A DNA stretch of 41,273 nucleotides, from positions 1 to 41,273 of the forward strand of contig CAYUSU010000004.1 of NCBI GenBank assembly GCA_964447525.1, read 5' to 3'. The notes under the pieces were generated by a model. It made no database searches and was not told where the DNA came from. It saw only the letters and a list, made by a program, of their open reading frames with translations. Below are positions 35,001-41,273 of the stretch, in pieces. Both the position numbers and the translations under genes were made by a program. The stretch's first letter is position 1, and every line of letters begins with the position of its first letter. This DNA comes from JAFGDH01 sp964447525 (GTDB lineage Archaea > Aenigmatarchaeota > Aenigmatarchaeia > QMZP01 > QMZT01).

Positions 35001-35006
35001 CCATGA
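29052..35006 (+). CDS. Giant secreted surface protein (S-layer-like), interrupted by a gap
   Basis: Nearly 2000 residues. The GTG at 29052 is preferred because GGTG lies six bases upstream and it gives a compact signal peptide (FNRYIALVISFLFVFLIFANS); a GTG at 29043 is the alternative. The body is Thr/Ser/Asn/Gly-rich beta sandwich material with many N-x-S/T glycosylation sites. A domain recurs: GRYNFVVVDEKTSGVYDTVYVDDD near 29570, LFFLIIDSGNGYDK near 32935, and IFYMVAYDSFGDGV with IYVDDD near 34359, the later two preceded by calcium-loop-like DIDGDG or DLDMSG. No C-terminal membrane anchor is seen. Its stop overlaps the next start (ATGA), so the anchored partner is co-translated. The frame across the 100 N is accidental. 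Confidence 0.8.
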   Translation: MFNRYIALVISFLFVFLIFANSGFALLAFMDKNVYEVNETILVKVNRTVDVNITGNVTERTNGTQSDNFTIASTGSTGFVEYSYSQTLPAGEYTLLLEQGTDSVQINFEVKSEILKPVVRLMNSLDFVHIPTTMQIENETGGFGGNFSELLGFNKSDYIFYGYTQNLTGQGRYNFVVVDEKTSGVYDTVYVDDDNVFQLFNDTEDNATYPFLETAKRPGDMLQIDSTHRFIVADMDTSTGKMVYLIEPLSSPAFTSSDMIYMLVLVMAQNGTIISNTYVNISVFTDAKVLKNTTMVTVNENGTGTLSLNLSGYSSGKYTITANETPVDVFRVESFKLHGEVTDLSDNPSSSFAIGSKAKVWAVSRDINGNLISLDSVPSGTLYLPDGTTSSLTFTTKANATGVYTAETSALSSTGEYNVRITGTKGSDTERFDVGLNVKSIDMMVMTINTKYLDEGPGGNTNINTFPPGSSITAAVLMINATKGSGLKSGGPPCGSDGSSCVSVSCDKNQYKVTVKNDKGTKYALNSSQFDVYTITYLSQQLGMTPPEEPGMSEQCVVYIFGNQNSWVNDTGNYKMEIKFSNNTIGDLYGGQTFSIQRLLAQGSTVDFKGDSFSFFAPNSTVRVKLEIRDMSTDQLLTPDKIIDAKFTEMWKEWPERKNALNEMIGFDKTKLNESIDNGTIVFTSPPEEGFYSAKFRFKADVGGTIMEGTGMIFFELKKYMIWAELDSIGEDNWFVKAGENISLQVSIMDIDMGSQKGQGTAPTCTGCAGLVAKIGSLRNEQFFKEMEEGTDYNVTTGVVINSTSGATITIKPINLPTGWYGVDVLLNDTGTGKNYYGWGWFEIRNFWVDLFQVKNESGNILKMSDETKGPSGGITIPVGGSKLLGVAAYSPPSKFSPPTPLTISGVSLEGMQDERVWPPTPVSSSLYDLTSLGMVNTTECWGDHCENYSIYLVNFSVSGSIKESGYMLSVSATAGGAGSDMGTAWVTVASYVVDYVSVPMSKMFEWPPVYANTENITLLFTGSDFDENPHNLTNVTIKEVFSDKMGRPVKFRFGQNYTNNCTGNESSCTINVTLSGLSPGEYFMQLEVYDGQSKQSQEYEFEIRNMLFSVPRIYEGWTHDEATVENDIEAWNGEDTCDNEMWIQKMDACKILPGSIICSDNIGGTPMNITLPVAKNNSVDYFVDRMCIESEGRWRYSSXXXXXXXXXXXXXXXXXXXXXXXXXXXXXXXXXXSKISLSGQNILDNGVMVNTSLSTSGKMKVGELRESDMGFENKMSNEKQGLDIDGDGETNSSLFFLIIDSGNGYDKLAYSSDYTKKWNMSTIIQVSSAKASRQFGTGSSKLTLLSIDPRASRVMFYDPNATGDWPELGDSKIGDNIRIPVVVKSPDGSQISANVSIPNMKVKDEYGSDIVPTGLGATELAGSGELTINVSALGYTSGRYEFELRASSTTLGDEKINEWMWPRSTVRNFLIDGSAGYGGIVNSFVSVKVNSYGGWDNPVRIMELFTINNTGSVVRGVMDAFQHDLAYPPGCANYEEPADAGAGPNKTYVFDRLNSQYYAFLSSMNDSKTWIKKGDCNFTTSTLYNEGDPINITIGTDTFMLYVLSTNTSAGNASIGLMNLDWAIQPMRMDDWGGRQSPKWSIMSVNRSGTLYNVVFANDSAPYPQAATWGVQEVSKVVWIDTDGNFSDAQRYAIGGNFAGNEYIARVGPGPWEGLIIADSTNLTGLLGAGVRPGMDVRAQDNMPVYFGILNESAIGLDLDMSGATDGIFYMVAYDSFGDGVQKMTRIYVDDDLNISEPWWANSSNIQQGQSYTYYDFYGPEEGAISEQEGSPPKGMWGGNLRFAPWNESLDWEESPEWNIKNYNGTNMILEKNVWNLNETKTISVTVKVFDFAQNPITGATITLKKVMRFGGGLPFKEIDGSDFTQINTQNVTDSNGYGMIKLQPSGTWLLNAEYIAVLEIDIGGVKETTEQWFRIGNKEMGP
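32651..32750. other. Assembly gap (100 N)
   Basis: Exactly 100 undetermined bases, the usual placeholder for a scaffold join of unknown size. It lies within the giant surface gene, where repeated domains often break assemblies. The real gene may be longer or shorter. Confidence 0.99.
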
Positions 35007-36574
35007 ATCAGAAAATATTAATTTCAGTTTTTGCAGTTTTTTTATTTTTTGCCATTTTAACCGATAATGCATATGCGCTGTCGGTAACCGTTACCCAGCC
35101 CGGGGCGGATACTGACGAGGTTATGAATGGAAGGACGTTCACAGTCGAAGCATCGGGATGGACCGGTGATTGTTCTCAGGCGACTATAAGTTTTGGTGGA
35201 TGCAGCAGCTGTTCCCTTTCGGGGGAAAATACCCAGAAAACCGTTGGTGGAGGAGTTTCCTCTGTTTCATGGACGACTGTCAGCGCCAATCAGCAAGCAT
35301 CTGCTCAGAGCATATCGATTTCACTGAGCGGTGGCTGCACTTTACAGCAGTCATCCAGCAGCAATTTCGACATAGTTTTACCTCCGTCCTTAGCTCTTAC
35401 CGCAACTACCGAAGCTTCTTCCATAAATGACGAAGGTACGTTCGACGTTAACCTTAACATAGTCAATAGCGGGGAGACCACAGCCAACGATCTTTCCTTC
35501 GGTGTGAGCGGAACGGGAATGAGCATATCTTCGGGATGTTCTTCCATATCATCACTGGACGAGGATCAAAACGTTGGCCAGTCCTGTTCGATCAAGGGTT
35601 CTACACCCGGTACTTATACAGTTACGCTTACGGTTTCTTCCACTAATGCGGATTCGTCGAGCGATTCATTGTCGATGACCGTCAATTCAGTCGGCGGTAC
35701 CCCAGGGCCCGGCGGAACAACTCCCGGAAGTCCAGGTCCATCCGGAGCGCCTGCTGCTCAGCAGGAAAGGGAAAGAGTTACCGAAATGAAACAGATAGGA
35801 CTCGTTCCCGGTGTCGGCCTCAGAAACAACATGAGGCTTCAGCAGGCACTGGAAAGGGCACTCGGGAGAACGAACATGAGTAACGAAGCAAGGGAAAACA
35901 TGTTAAGATTGTCGGCTTCCGTTTCCTCTCAAATGCAGCTTAGCAAAGACTTCTCTTCAGGTGACGGGAAATCTAATCTTTCGCTGACATTTATGCATCA
36001 GGGACAGGAAATGATCAGGAATTTCATGGTGTATGACGTCGTTCCGAAGACATTCGCTTCCTCAGCCGGCAGCATAACTGTCGTTTCCGACGGAGCGAGA
36101 ATCGAGGTAGTGGAATCCGATCCGGAGTACCTTTTCGTTTATCCGAGCGTTTCTCCGGGTGACGAGATCACTATAACATATTTCATAGACGAGGAGCTTT
36201 CAGCGTCCGTGATAGACGAAACCAGCACGGAAGTCTATGCCGAATCGGTGGAACAGGTAGCGGAAGACGAATGTACTGTTCCGGGTGAAAGGAGATGTTC
36301 CGGCAGCGATGCGCAGGAATGCCAGGACGGCCAGTGGGTCACGATCGACACGTGCGCTTTCGGGTGCATAGACGGGATATGCAGGGGAGTACCTGCCCCG
36401 ACGACGGAAATGGACTGGGTAACCGTGGGCGGGATAGCGGTTATAGTAATAGTTGTGGTTGTTATAGTCGCGCTTTACATGACCGGTCTTATCCAGAAGC
36501 CCAAGAGGGGCGGCCGCGGGAAGGGCGATTTCGCGAAGATATCAGGGAAACATCTTCGTCAGACTGAATCATAA
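35003..36574 (+). CDS. Membrane-anchored surface protein with a cysteine-rich motif
   Basis: 523 residues. It has a signal peptide (ILISVFAVFLFFAILTDNAYA), two Ser/Thr-rich beta domains (the second like CARDB/NEW3 repeats, DEGTFDVNLNIVNSGETTAN), a Gly/Pro linker (PGPGGTTPGSPGPSG), a helical stretch, and another beta domain. Next comes a cysteine motif of the form CxxxxxxRCxxxxxxxCxxxxW....CxxxCxxxxC (about 430-465), then a single C-terminal membrane helix (VGGIAVIVIVVVVIVALYM) and a basic cytoplasmic tail. The start overlaps the stop of the giant gene by four bases. It may anchor that protein to the cell surface. Confidence 0.82.
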   Translation: MNQKILISVFAVFLFFAILTDNAYALSVTVTQPGADTDEVMNGRTFTVEASGWTGDCSQATISFGGCSSCSLSGENTQKTVGGGVSSVSWTTVSANQQASAQSISISLSGGCTLQQSSSSNFDIVLPPSLALTATTEASSINDEGTFDVNLNIVNSGETTANDLSFGVSGTGMSISSGCSSISSLDEDQNVGQSCSIKGSTPGTYTVTLTVSSTNADSSSDSLSMTVNSVGGTPGPGGTTPGSPGPSGAPAAQQERERVTEMKQIGLVPGVGLRNNMRLQQALERALGRTNMSNEARENMLRLSASVSSQMQLSKDFSSGDGKSNLSLTFMHQGQEMIRNFMVYDVVPKTFASSAGSITVVSDGARIEVVESDPEYLFVYPSVSPGDEITITYFIDEELSASVIDETSTEVYAESVEQVAEDECTVPGERRCSGSDAQECQDGQWVTIDTCAFGCIDGICRGVPAPTTEMDWVTVGGIAVIVIVVVVIVALYMTGLIQKPKRGGRGKGDFAKISGKHLRQTES

Positions 36575-36604
36575 CCCGCCAAAGAAATGTCTTTTGTTTT
36601 AATT

Positions 36605-39091
36605 TTATCCAGCTTTAGCCTTTCCTTCAGGCAGTTTTATCCCGATGATCTTGGATTCCCCATCCTCCATCGATACCCCGAATACCTGATCGGCCGCATT
36701 GATCATCTCGTTGTTATGGGAAATTATTATGAACTGTAAATCCTTGGAGTGCTTCTTCACAAGTTTTGCCACTTTCTTCGTATTCGGCTTATCGAGAGCG
36801 GCGTCCACTTCATCCATGACATAGAACGGCGCTGGTTTGTGTCTTTGTATCGTGAACAAGAAAGCCAGGGCGGTCAGGACTTTCTCGCCTCCTGACATGG
36901 AGTCGATGTATAACAGCTTCTTCCCCGGCGGCTGAGCGGATATTATGAGACCGGAATTGATATCCTTCGGGTCTTCCAGTCCGAGTTCGGCATCCCCTCC
37001 GGTAAGCTCTGAATATATCTCCCTGAACAGTTTGGTCATATGCATCATTGTCTGTTCGAACATTACCCTTTTTTTCTCTTCTATCTCGGTGATGCTTTCC
37101 AGTATTTTGTCTTTTTCAGTGACTACGAGACTGACCCTTTCCATATACTCGTCGAATTCTTCTTTGAGAATGTCGAACTCATCGATAGCTTTCATGTTGA
37201 CCGGTCCCATCATATTGATTTCTGTGAGGATCTCTTTCTCCCTTTCCTTCATTGTTGAAAGTCCCCTTTTCTCCCATTCTTCCTTGTCCTCCAGATTCTC
37301 CCACGTCTTCGAGTGTTCTTCCCATTCTATTCTGAGTTTGTCGAAGTTGGCTTCGTATTTCGCCTTGTTGATCTTGATAGAATTGAGTTCGTTCTGAAGG
37401 TTGATCCTGTTATCATAAACCTCTCTCCTTTTCTCACGGAGTTCGTCCTCGTTTGCCTTGATGTCTCTCATTCGCTTTTCATAGTTCTCATCCCCTCCGG
37501 AATCTTTTATCGTCCTCTTTATTTCATTGATCTGTTTCGTCAGTGAAGCGATCTCATCCTCGAGAAGTTCGTTCTGTTCCTGCAACTTCTCCTTTTCCTG
37601 TATGTACTGTTTTGTTTCCGGGGGAAGCTTGGATTTCATGTAGAATCCTCCGGTCATTGCCCCAGAAGCCTCTATAAGGTCGCCGTCCAAAGTGACCATA
37701 CGGATGCGATTCTTCTTCGCGATTTCCTTCGCTTTGTCAATATCATTTACTGCGGCGGTCCTGCCGAAAATGAATTCCATTATGCCGGCGTATTTCGGTT
37801 CGTGATGGACCAGTTCCGAAAGCCATCCGTATGTTCCCTGCGGAAGTGGTGGTTTATGTGAAGCGTCGATCCGGTCCATTGGGAGGAACCTCGCTCTTCC
37901 AATCCGGTTCTCTTTCAGGTGTTTGATGCAACCAGCTGCGACATCCACCGAATCCACGACGATATCGCTCATGTGTGATCCACCCGCCACGTCGGCAGCG
38001 ACCCTGTATTTATCCGGGATGGTGACAAGATCAGAAACAAATCCATGCACACCATCGAAATTCATTATCTCCTTGAGGCCGGGCGGAACCTTCCTTTCAA
38101 GCATGTTCATGCTTTCTATCATCCTTTGTAATCGCTTTGTCTCCCGTTCGTTAGAATCGATAAGGTTCTCCTTGCTTTCTATCGAACTCTGGAATTTTGA
38201 AAGTTTTTCCGTGATCTTCGCCTGGTCGGAAACCTTGAAAACCTGTTTCATTATGTCATCCAGTGCCTTCTCCTTTTCCGTAAATTCTTTGTCTATCCCT
38301 TTCAGTTCTTCCCCGAGTCTTTCGATCTCTTCCTCTTTCGTTTCGATCTCTTTATCGCTCACGTTTATGTGCTTCTCTGCGGAGGAATATTCCTTCCATA
38401 TCACCGCGGCCTTGATCGAATTCAGTTCGTCGATGAAATGCTTGTAATTCAGGGCAGCATCCCTGTCCTGTTTCAGTTTCTCGACTATCTGTTCCTTCTG
38501 ATCCAATATTATCTCGGCCTCCCTGACCTTCTCGGCGACCTTTTCCAGTTCCCTTATTGCCTGTAATTTCTTCTCGTCGTATTCTGTTATCCCGGAAATC
38601 TCGTCTATGATCCCCCGCCTTTCGATGGCGTTCATCTCAACTACTCTGGTTATGTCGCCTTGTTTCATTATGTTGTGACCTCCGGGGCTGAGCCTTGCCT
38701 GCGTGAAAATGTCAATAATCTGCTGCCTTGTGGTGACCTTACCGTTCAATCGATAGGTGGAAACCCCTTCCTTGTTCAGTCGCCTAGTGACATGGACATT
38801 GTCTTCATCCACCGGGAGCCGTTTGCCGTCATTTGAAAAAACCAGATTAACCTTGGCGTATTCAGAAGCCCCTTTCTTCTTGCTCCCATGGAAAACCAGA
38901 TCGCCTGCCTTCTTCGCTCTTATCTGTTTCGAAGATCCTTTTGCCATGACGAACGATATGGCATCATTTAGGTTAGACTTCCCACTTCCATTTGGTCCGG
39001 TAACGACCGCAAAATTAGTGGGAAAAGGCATGGTAACCGGTCTTTTGAATGACTTGAAACCCTGCATAGTTATCTTCTCAAGACGCACCAT
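36605..39091 (-). CDS. smc: SMC chromosome-segregation ATPase with short arms
   Basis: 828 residues. Walker A is TGPNGSGKSN (31-40), signature SMSGGEK (731-737), Walker B FYVMDEVDAALD (756-767). The hinge spans about 338-485 (VHGFVSDLV, RARFLPMDRI, ASGAMTGGF). The coiled-coil arms are about 168 and 135 residues, roughly half those of usual SMC proteins of about 1150-1200 residues. Heads and hinge are complete, so it is not a truncated gene. It should form a ring dimer that organises the chromosome. No ScpA or ScpB partner is in this window. The start is the ATG of MVRLEKITMQGFKSF. Confidence 0.93.
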   Translation of the reverse strand: MVRLEKITMQGFKSFKRPVTMPFPTNFAVVTGPNGSGKSNLNDAISFVMAKGSSKQIRAKKAGDLVFHGSKKKGASEYAKVNLVFSNDGKRLPVDEDNVHVTRRLNKEGVSTYRLNGKVTTRQQIIDIFTQARLSPGGHNIMKQGDITRVVEMNAIERRGIIDEISGITEYDEKKLQAIRELEKVAEKVREAEIILDQKEQIVEKLKQDRDAALNYKHFIDELNSIKAAVIWKEYSSAEKHINVSDKEIETKEEEIERLGEELKGIDKEFTEKEKALDDIMKQVFKVSDQAKITEKLSKFQSSIESKENLIDSNERETKRLQRMIESMNMLERKVPPGLKEIMNFDGVHGFVSDLVTIPDKYRVAADVAGGSHMSDIVVDSVDVAAGCIKHLKENRIGRARFLPMDRIDASHKPPLPQGTYGWLSELVHHEPKYAGIMEFIFGRTAAVNDIDKAKEIAKKNRIRMVTLDGDLIEASGAMTGGFYMKSKLPPETKQYIQEKEKLQEQNELLEDEIASLTKQINEIKRTIKDSGGDENYEKRMRDIKANEDELREKRREVYDNRINLQNELNSIKINKAKYEANFDKLRIEWEEHSKTWENLEDKEEWEKRGLSTMKEREKEILTEINMMGPVNMKAIDEFDILKEEFDEYMERVSLVVTEKDKILESITEIEEKKRVMFEQTMMHMTKLFREIYSELTGGDAELGLEDPKDINSGLIISAQPPGKKLLYIDSMSGGEKVLTALAFLFTIQRHKPAPFYVMDEVDAALDKPNTKKVAKLVKKHSKDLQFIIISHNNEMINAADQVFGVSMEDGESKIIGIKLPEGKAKAG

Positions 39092-39254
39092 TTTATCAAA
39101 ACCCCGACATAAAATATAGTCTTAATCTGCCGATTTTAACTATTAATATTATATAATGGTTAACCTATTTATAGATGATCTTTAATTCGCAAATTCTGTT
39201 TTTCCAAAAACATGCTTCAGGTGAAATCCGGGCGTGGATTCTAAAAACTGTATC

Positions 39255-39461
39255 TCATTCAATAACGACCTTTTTGAATTTCTGTGTTATGGCCCCGAAA
39301 TCATTTCGTATTACACTGAGTCCGGGTTCTCTTCCGCCGTACCCAAAAATCAGATGATCGCTATTCAAGCACCTGTAATCAGTTTCTCCATATTGCACAA
39401 CATTCATTCCTTTCTCGAGTTTTGTTCCGCAACCGCATATGCAGTGTCCTTTTTCCGGCAT
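39255..39461 (-). CDS. Small cysteine-rich protein
   Basis: 68 residues. HCICGCGTKLEKGMNVVQYG and DYRCLNSDHL give a Cys/His cluster that could bind one zinc ion. The rest (EPGLSVIRNDFGAITQKFKKVVIE) is a short alpha/beta end. Two plus-strand frames overlap it but lack protein-like features. It fills the space between smc and the PIN gene. Unknown function. Confidence 0.55.
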   Translation of the reverse strand: MPEKGHCICGCGTKLEKGMNVVQYGETDYRCLNSDHLIFGYGGREPGLSVIRNDFGAITQKFKKVVIE

Positions 39462-39549
39462 AATCCTAATTTCACGCTAAATTTTAAAAATGCATATTTA
39501 TCCATTTTTTTCGGGAATAACATTTAAATCAGTAAATTTTTTATATTAT

Positions 39550-39918
39550 ATGACTGAAACAAACCAACAAGTCCAGTTCCTTGTGGATACGAATTTTCTC
39601 GTCATTCCGTACCAGTTCAAGGTAGATATCTATTCCGAACTCAGGAAATTCGGAGACCCGGACATGTACACCGTTGGTCCGGTACTTCAGGAACTTGCCA
39701 AGCTAAAGAACGGTAATGAGGCCTTCCGACTGTACATGATAAAAGGAGGAAAGGTTATCGAAACCGGCGGGACAAACGCGGATGACGAGATAGTCAAAAT
39801 GGCTAAGGACGGGGCTTACGTGGTCTGCACTCAGGACATAAAACTTCAGGAAAGACTCAAGAAGCATGGTGTCAAGATCGTTTTCCTCCGCCAGAAAAGA
39901 TACCTGGAGATGAAATAG
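39550..39918 (+). CDS. PIN-domain ribonuclease-like protein (Fcf1/Utp23-like)
   Basis: About 122 residues from the ATG at 39550; ACATTTAAATC near 39520 places transcription start at it. The four acidic positions of the PIN site are seen: LVDTNFLVIPYQFKVDIYSEL (Asp13), VGPVLQELAKL (Glu), TNADDEIVKMA (Asp), and VCTQDIKLQERL (Asp). This form, widespread in archaea, resembles the Fcf1/Utp23 PIN proteins linked to rRNA processing. No antitoxin gene is next to it, against a VapC toxin role. Confidence 0.82.
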   Translation: MTETNQQVQFLVDTNFLVIPYQFKVDIYSELRKFGDPDMYTVGPVLQELAKLKNGNEAFRLYMIKGGKVIETGGTNADDEIVKMAKDGAYVVCTQDIKLQERLKKHGVKIVFLRQKRYLEMK

Positions 39919-39920
39919 GA

Positions 39921-40271
39921 TTAATCCATTTCTATGATCCCTACTGAATTGTTCTGTGTCGTGTCGTTTTCCAGCTTATGTTTGTAATCCGTGAGAGTCT
40001 CTCCTTTATTTAATATTTCTTCTCCCTGGAATTTAAGGGGATTCCATCTTGTTTCTGGTGTAAGTAAAATTCTTGTTGTCCTTCCTCTCTTGAAAATCGT
40101 TATCCCGTCGACCTTCCGGAAATCCCCGTCTAAAACGACGGGATATGTCCTGGCCATTTCAATCGCCTGGTTGTAATTTTTCACACTGGTTTCCGTTATT
40201 CTGTGGACGCACGCGGAAACACCGGTCCGGTTATTTTCCGGCCAGTGTTCGTAATCGATAATAGCTCTCAT
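39921..40271 (-). CDS. Hypothetical protein
   Basis: 116 residues, not recognised. IDYEHWPENNRTGVSACVHRI, VVLDGDFRKVDGITIFKRG and TTRILLTPETRWNPLKFQG suggest a small alpha/beta fold. No signal peptide or metal motif. It converges with the PIN gene two bases away. The ATG at 40271 is the only sensible start. Confidence 0.6.
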   Translation of the reverse strand: MRAIIDYEHWPENNRTGVSACVHRITETSVKNYNQAIEMARTYPVVLDGDFRKVDGITIFKRGRTTRILLTPETRWNPLKFQGEEILNKGETLTDYKHKLENDTTQNNSVGIIEMD

Positions 40272-40375
40272 TATAGAGATTCAGGAAGTAAATTTTTTAT
40301 ACACGTGTTTCCCAGGAAATTTTCCAAAATCCAAAATTTACACCGCAAGGGGAGACGCGGAAGAAGAGGGAAATA

Positions 40376-40468
40376 AACATTCCGAAAGATCTCCCGGAGA
40401 GCGAGTACTTGATAAAAAGCGAATATTCCTTCAGGAACGAGTATGCGGGAAAGAGCGAGTATTCCTGA
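40376..40468 (+). pseudogene. Coding-like remnant with a hexapeptide repeat
   Basis: The region between two minus-strand genes has a plus-strand frame that reads SEYLIK-SEYSFR-NEYAGK-SEYS (units start at 40400, 40418, 40436, 40454) and ends at TGA 40466-40468. The units differ at synonymous positions (GAG/GAA, TAC/TAT), as if the protein had been selected. No start codon precedes it in frame; a stop is at 40373. The neighbouring frame upstream (GETRKKREINI) would join naturally if one T near 40380 were absent, so this may be a frameshifted gene end or a sequencing error. Confidence 0.3.
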
Positions 40469-40717
40469 TCATGCCATTTCCATTCCGTCCACGTAAGGCT
40501 CCAGTTCTATCGCATCCAGAAGCATACCCACTGCGGCATCGATTTGCTTCTCTTCGGCGGATGCGCCTCTTCTTGTGTTGAAGAGGCTGGGCATCCTGAA
40601 GGCGTCCAGTCCGCATTTCTCGCAATCCACGAGTGTGTAATCGTTTGGTTTGGGGAAAAGAACTTCGGTTATGTGTCCGCACCCTGAATTCTCGCACTTG
40701 TATTCGTATATTGGCAT
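40469..40717 (-). CDS. FmdB-type zinc-ribbon protein
   Basis: About 82 residues from the ATG at 40717. MPIYEYKCENSGCGH and LVDCEKCGLDAFRMPS form the CxxC/CxxC ribbon of the FmdB family, although the first pair is spaced C-x5-C rather than C-x2-C. The family was named from the fmd formamidase/amidase context and its role is unclear. The C-terminus is acidic and helical. An upstream in-frame ATG at 40726 is less likely because MPIYEY is the conserved beginning. Confidence 0.8.
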   Translation of the reverse strand: MPIYEYKCENSGCGHITEVLFPKPNDYTLVDCEKCGLDAFRMPSLFNTRRGASAEEKQIDAAVGMLLDAIELEPYVDGMEMA

Positions 40718-40889
40718 AATGATCATTTAATAGTTCAATTTAAGAAATGATCTTTTTCCAGAAACTATCACACGACTATTTTAATGTGTTGATTCAAGCA
40801 GTCTTTCGAAATATCCAAACGTTTAAATATCATTTTGTCCAACTATAGTATTCCGAATTTTTCAAATATAATCTAAGGGGTGAAATGAC

Positions 40890-41138
40890 ATGCAGGAAAT
40901 TCAGCACACAAGTGTTTTCATAGAAGAGGAAGAATCAGAAGACAATCAGGAAGAAGAATCACAGGAATCAGAAGAAGGCGGTTGTTCAAGTTGTCCTCAC
41001 TGCGCCGAATGCGAAGATGCTAAGGAATCCGACGAAGAAGAGAAAGATGATTCTGAAGACTCCGAAGAATCCGACGAGAGCGACGAAGACGACGATTCTG
41101 ACAAAGACGATGACGAAGAAAAGAAGGAAGAAGAATAA
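40890..41138 (+). CDS. Very acidic protein with a four-cysteine cluster
   Basis: 82 residues. After a short N-terminus (MQEIQHTSVFIEEEESED) comes CSSCPHCAEC, four Cys each two residues apart, then a tail made almost only of Glu, Asp, Ser and Lys. GGGGTG lies seven bases before the ATG, and a TATA-like TTTAAATAT near 40831 gives a leader of about 30 bases, unlike most genes here. The cluster could hold iron-sulfur or zinc. Low complexity makes homology hard to judge; function is unknown. Confidence 0.65.
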   Translation: MQEIQHTSVFIEEEESEDNQEEESQESEEGGCSSCPHCAECEDAKESDEEEKDDSEDSEESDESDEDDDSDKDDDEEKKEEE

Positions 41139-41152
41139 ATAATCACTAAAAT

Positions 41153-41180
41153 GGAGGGCCAACCTCCGATACTTTTTCTT
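41153..41180 (+). terminator. Hairpin and T-run after the acidic protein gene
   Basis: GGAGG (41153-41157) pairs with CCTCC (41163-41167) across a five-base loop, followed by a T-rich stretch (CTTTTTCTTTT). It lies 15 bases after the stop of the acidic protein gene. The remaining bases to 41273 hold nothing I can support. Confidence 0.55.
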
Positions 41181-41273
41181 TTAATGTTCCAGACCCATTC
41201 TGGCTTCAGTTAGGTCGAGAAAAATTCCTCAAACCCCTTCAAAAATAAAAACCACCCCTTCCAATTTATTCTC

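Noticed and set aside
39234..39527. A 97-codon plus-strand frame between smc and the PIN gene
   Set aside because: The minus strand has a small protein with a Cys cluster there, and the plus peptide is hydrophobic without pattern.
41210..41273. A possible 3' end of a minus-strand gene at the right edge
   Set aside because: About 20 codons with an aromatic-rich peptide; too short to support.
1..41273. CRISPR arrays, insertion sequences, inteins
   Set aside because: No regularly spaced repeats, transposase motifs, or splicing-domain motifs were seen; MCM and Hel308 are of normal length.

Overview
The window is archaeal. It carries an MCM helicase, a Hel308 helicase, an SMC protein, a Trm5-type tRNA methyltransferase, diphthine-ammonia ligase, an archaeal-type tRNA-splicing endonuclease, a cyclic 2,3-diphosphoglycerate synthetase-family protein and an intron-containing tRNA without an encoded CCA. 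Many start codons lie about 24-28 bases after a TATA-like box with no room for a ribosome binding site, which suggests leaderless transcripts. A second set has a GGTG or GGAGG core a few bases before the start. Three traits point to a DPANN-type lineage, with ARMAN/Micrarchaeota-like affinity as one possibility: a three-unit endonuclease, a small SMC, and large surface proteins with calcium-loop and cysteine motifs. I cannot fix the lineage from this sequence. A run of exactly 100 N at 32651-32750 marks a scaffold gap, so this is probably a metagenome assembly.

Layout. 1-5391: a partial cyclic-diphosphoglycerate synthetase, a lipoprotein, a double Lrp/AsnC regulator divergent from an L,D-transpeptidase (YkuD) protein, diphthine-ammonia ligase, and a long coiled-coil protein. 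5584-5767: tRNA-Val(TAC), split by a canonical anticodon-loop intron and by a second insertion in the D-loop. 5885-11665: MCM, a pair of unknown genes, a zinc-ribbon protein, a large SEC-C protein with a kinase-like motif, and an orphan receiver domain. 11719-16847: Trm5, two unknown genes, the splicing endonuclease, lysine 6-aminotransferase and a rubredoxin-first rubrerythrin. 16891-24328: a TraB-family protein, a rhomboid protease, two very small genes, a TPR-like protein, a CPA-type antiporter lacking the usual acidic residues, threonine synthase, a second SEC-C protein and a Gfo/Idh/MocA oxidoreductase. 24377-28928: Hel308, a His-rich unknown, aldo/keto reductase, dCMP-type deaminase and a DUF192 protein. 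29052-36574: a two-gene surface operon, one protein of nearly 2000 residues with no membrane anchor and one with a C-terminal anchor. 36605-41273: a short-armed SMC, small zinc proteins, a PIN-domain protein, unknowns and a very acidic cysteine-cluster protein.

The strongest link between genes is the doubly interrupted tRNA together with an endonuclease whose domain order matches the broad-specificity epsilon-2 type described from ARMAN archaea. That enzyme class cuts non-canonical introns, which the D-loop insertion would require. Other points worth a second look are the YkuD protein, the short SMC, the antiporter with altered ion-binding motifs, the surface-protein pair, and several small genes or gene remnants in the intergenic regions. 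No intergenic stretch longer than about 300 bases is empty.
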